Assembly (NCBI GenBank): GCA_030562215.1
Contig: JAUPFL010000001.1
Coordinates: forward strand, 1,910,501 to 1,974,500
Origin: Peribacillus frigoritolerans
Lineage (GTDB): Bacteria > Bacillota > Bacilli > Bacillales > DSM-1321
Reading direction: 5' to 3'
Length of the DNA stretch: 64,000 bases
Part shown: one piece after another, positions 62,022 to 64,000 of the stretch
Layout: each line of letters starts with the position of its first letter
How positions within the stretch are numbered: the stretch's first letter is position 1
Notes under the pieces: model-generated
What the model was told of the DNA's origin: nothing
The model's database searches: none
Seen by the model: the letters and a program-made list of their open reading frames with translations, nothing else
Position numbers and translations under genes: made by a program

Positions 62022-63653
62022 ATGAATAATATGCAGCGAAAGATGGGAACATTTTCGTTAATGATGGTAGGACTCGGGTCAATTATTGGCTCAGGTTGGT
62101 TATTCGGAGCTTGGAGAGCGGCACAGATTGCAGGACCCGCTGCCATTATCTCTTGGATTATCGGGATGGTTGTTATTTTATTTATCGCACTATCTTACAG
62201 TGAATTAGGGTCTATGTTTCCTGAAGCTGGGGGAATGGTAAAATACACGCAGTACTCTCATGGTTCTTTTTAGGGTTTATTGCAGGCTGGGCAAACTGGA
62301 TTGCAATCGTTTCCGTAATTCCAGTTGAAGCGATTGCTTCTGTTCAATATATGAGCTCATGGCCATGGGAATGGGCACAGTGGACGCATGGTTTAGTAGA
62401 AAATGGAAGTCTTACTGGGGAGGCTTGGCAATTGCCTCTGCATTACTGATCGTCTACTTTTTATTGAATTACTGGACAGTTAGTTTGTTTTCAAAAGCAA
62501 ATTCATTTATTACAGTCTTTAAGGTCATTATACCTGGACTTACGATCGGCTCACTTTTATTTGCCGGGTTTCATGGTTCAAATTTTACCTCTGCAGGAAG
62601 TATCGCTCTAATGGTTGGGCAAGTGTGCTTACTGCTGTAGCAACTTCTGGGATCATCTTTGCATTTAACGGTTTTCAAAGTCCGATTAACATGGCAGGCG
62701 AGGCAAAGAATCCCGGCCGTTCGATTCCATTTGCAGTAATTGGCTCCATCTTGATTGCAACGGTCATTTACGTTTTATTACAGGTAGCTTTTATTGGCGC
62801 TGTTGATCCATCCATGATTGTAAACGGATGGCAACATTTGAATTTCAATTCACCGTTTGCTGACTTAGCAATTGTTTTAGGCATAAACTGGTTGGTTATT
62901 TTACTATACGTAGATGCTTTTATTTCTCCTTCCGGGACGGGGATAACATACACGGCGACAACGTCACGAATGCTTTATGGAATGGAAAAGAATAAATATT
63001 TGCCAAGCGTGTTTGGAAAACTGCATCCTCTTTATGGTATCCCGCGTCAAGCCATGTATTTTAATCTAGGCGTATCTTTCTTATTTTTATTCATGTTTAG
63101 AGGCTGGGGCGTATTGGCAGAGGTTATTTCAGTTGCGACTTTAGTCTCTTATATTACAGGTCCAGTTACTGTTATGACATTAAGACGCACAGGTCAGAAC
63201 TTGTACAGACCATTACGTTTAAAAGGATTAAGCATCATTGCACCACTGGGCTTTGTTTTTGCTTCTTTGGTTCTATATTGGGCAAGATGGCCGCTGACAG
63301 GTCAAGTATTATTTATCATTATGGCTGGTCTTCCCGTTTATTTCTATTATCAATCAAAAATAAAATGGAAGGGATTCCGCCAAAACTTTTCAGCAGGGCT
63401 TTGGATGGTTGTTTACTTACTCTGTATGATGACCATTTCATACTTAGGCAGTGAAAAGTTTGGTGGACTAAACATAATTCCATTTGGTTTGGATATGGTC
63501 ATCATTACATGTTTATCACTAATGTTTTATAGTTGGGCAATAAAGAGTGGGTTCCAAACGGAATATTTGGAACAAGGACAAAAAGTAAATGAAGACTTGA
63601 AGTCAATGGTGAACAACAATGCAGCTCAAACTGATAAAAAGAACGCTGTATAA
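62022..63653 (+). CDS. APC-family amino acid permease (three frame breaks)
   Basis: About 545 residues and 12 or more helices. MGTFSLMMVGLGSIIGSGWLFG is the APC N-terminal signature; AFNGFQSPINMAGEAKNPGRSIP is the conserved loop after helix 6. Breaks near 62272 (T), 62425 (G) and 62625. In B. subtilis glsA is followed by glnT, an AGCS sodium/glutamine carrier; here the partner is an unrelated APC permease, probably for glutamine or another amino acid. Start ATG 62022, weak ribosome site. Confidence 0.8.
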
Positions 63654-63721
63654 ATGATGAAGCCACTTCATTGAATGGCATGCTCGAAAGCGCTTCTTTA
63701 TATTTATATTGATGAGGATAC

Positions 63722-63760
63722 AAAAAAGGGACGGCAAATTTGATTTGCTGTCCCTTTTTT
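63722..63760. terminator. Bidirectional terminator
   Basis: AAAAAAGGGACGGCAAA pairs with TTTGCTGTCCCTTTTTT (one mismatch) around a short loop. Confidence 0.9.
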
Positions 63761-63787
63761 GGAGTTTTAGAAATGGCTGTTATTTTT

Positions 63788-63877
63788 TTATTTCACACCT
63801 GGTTTATCTTCATATCCAGCAGTGAAGATAGCGGCTAAAAATGTAACAGCAACTCCAATGATAATAACTGTGCCCAT
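63788..63877 (-). CDS. 29-residue single-helix membrane peptide
   Basis: MGTVIIIGVAVTFLAAIFTA then GYEDKPGVK. One hydrophobic helix and a short polar tail. Excellent ribosome site AAAGGGAGGTCACAAC before ATG 63877, and a TATACT upstream. I cannot name the family; size and form recall small subunits of respiratory or transport complexes. It is convergent with the permease gene across the terminator. Confidence 0.6.
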   Translation of the reverse strand: MGTVIIIGVAVTFLAAIFTAGYEDKPGVK

Positions 63878-64000
63878 GTTGTGACCTCCCTTTACCCATA
63901 TTGTCCCACTTAAGTATAGGCTTAGTATACCCTAATTTTTAGCAGGAGTGCACACAAATTTTCTTGTCGGCATATTTGTCATCTATTCTTCAATGATGAA

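Noticed and set aside
63683..63696. cre-like GAAAGCGCTTCT after the permease
   Set aside because: Lies between the gene end and its terminator, where CcpA control is unlikely.

Overview
The window reads as chromosome of a spore-forming, low-GC Gram-positive of the Bacillaceae (Bacillus/Peribacillus type). Strong AGGAGG-type ribosome sites, ATG/TTG/GTG starts, CcpA-type cre sites, Fur boxes, an M-box, and close relatives of B. subtilis iolABCDEGHIJ, iolT, lmrAB, yfmJ, mgtE, queG, trmL, nfrA, hmoA, glnKL and glsA all point that way. Species cannot be fixed from the sequence alone.

About half of the longer genes are broken by single-base frame changes. In nearly every case I checked, adding or removing one base in an A, T, G or C run restores a conserved protein. 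Neighbours of ordinary age and function carry the same lesions, so I treat them as uncorrected homopolymer sequencing errors, not as real pseudogenes, and give each gene its full span.

Layout. 1-4513: ferredoxin-NADP reductase (partial), ferredoxin, Rieske monooxygenase, aldehyde dehydrogenase and tartrate/D-malate dehydrogenase, a set that fits oxidative cleavage of carnitine or a similar quaternary amine. 4736-9616: CocE-type hydrolase, DUF3311 plus sodium/solute symporter, HAD nucleotidase. 9708-12557: MHS-family transporter (minus strand), two very small genes (one under a CcpA-type promoter), and iron-regulated hmoA. 13099-28174: complete myo-inositol catabolic cluster iolA-B-C-D-E-T-G-H-I-J, then an MFS transporter, a TIM-barrel epimerase and a LacI-family regulator. 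Three identical palindromes precede iolA. 28664-34795: a PAS/AAA+/Fis sigma-54 activator divergent from a four-gene operon (ureohydrolase, symporter, class II aldolase-like, D-2-hydroxyacid dehydrogenase) that has a good -24/-12 promoter. 34967-35059: tiny holin-like toxin. 35494-38852: lmrA-lmrB and an Old Yellow Enzyme. 38853-42599: decayed and repeat-rich DNA with an M20 peptidase remnant, small genes and a lipoprotein hydrolase. 42950-44740: M-box riboswitch and mgtE. 45032-54008: housekeeping and accessory genes with a tRNA-Gly. 54182-58102: Fur-controlled siderophore ABC importer. 58218-63653: glnL-glnK two-component genes (minus strand) divergent from glutaminase glsA and an APC amino-acid permease.

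The strongest leads are: the inositol cluster that appears to use a LacI-type repressor, with an iolT-type transporter inside the operon; the sigma-54 ureohydrolase operon, whose pathway I cannot name; the quaternary-amine-type Rieske cluster with its own ferredoxin and reductase; and a 42-residue gene whose promoter spacer is a cre site.
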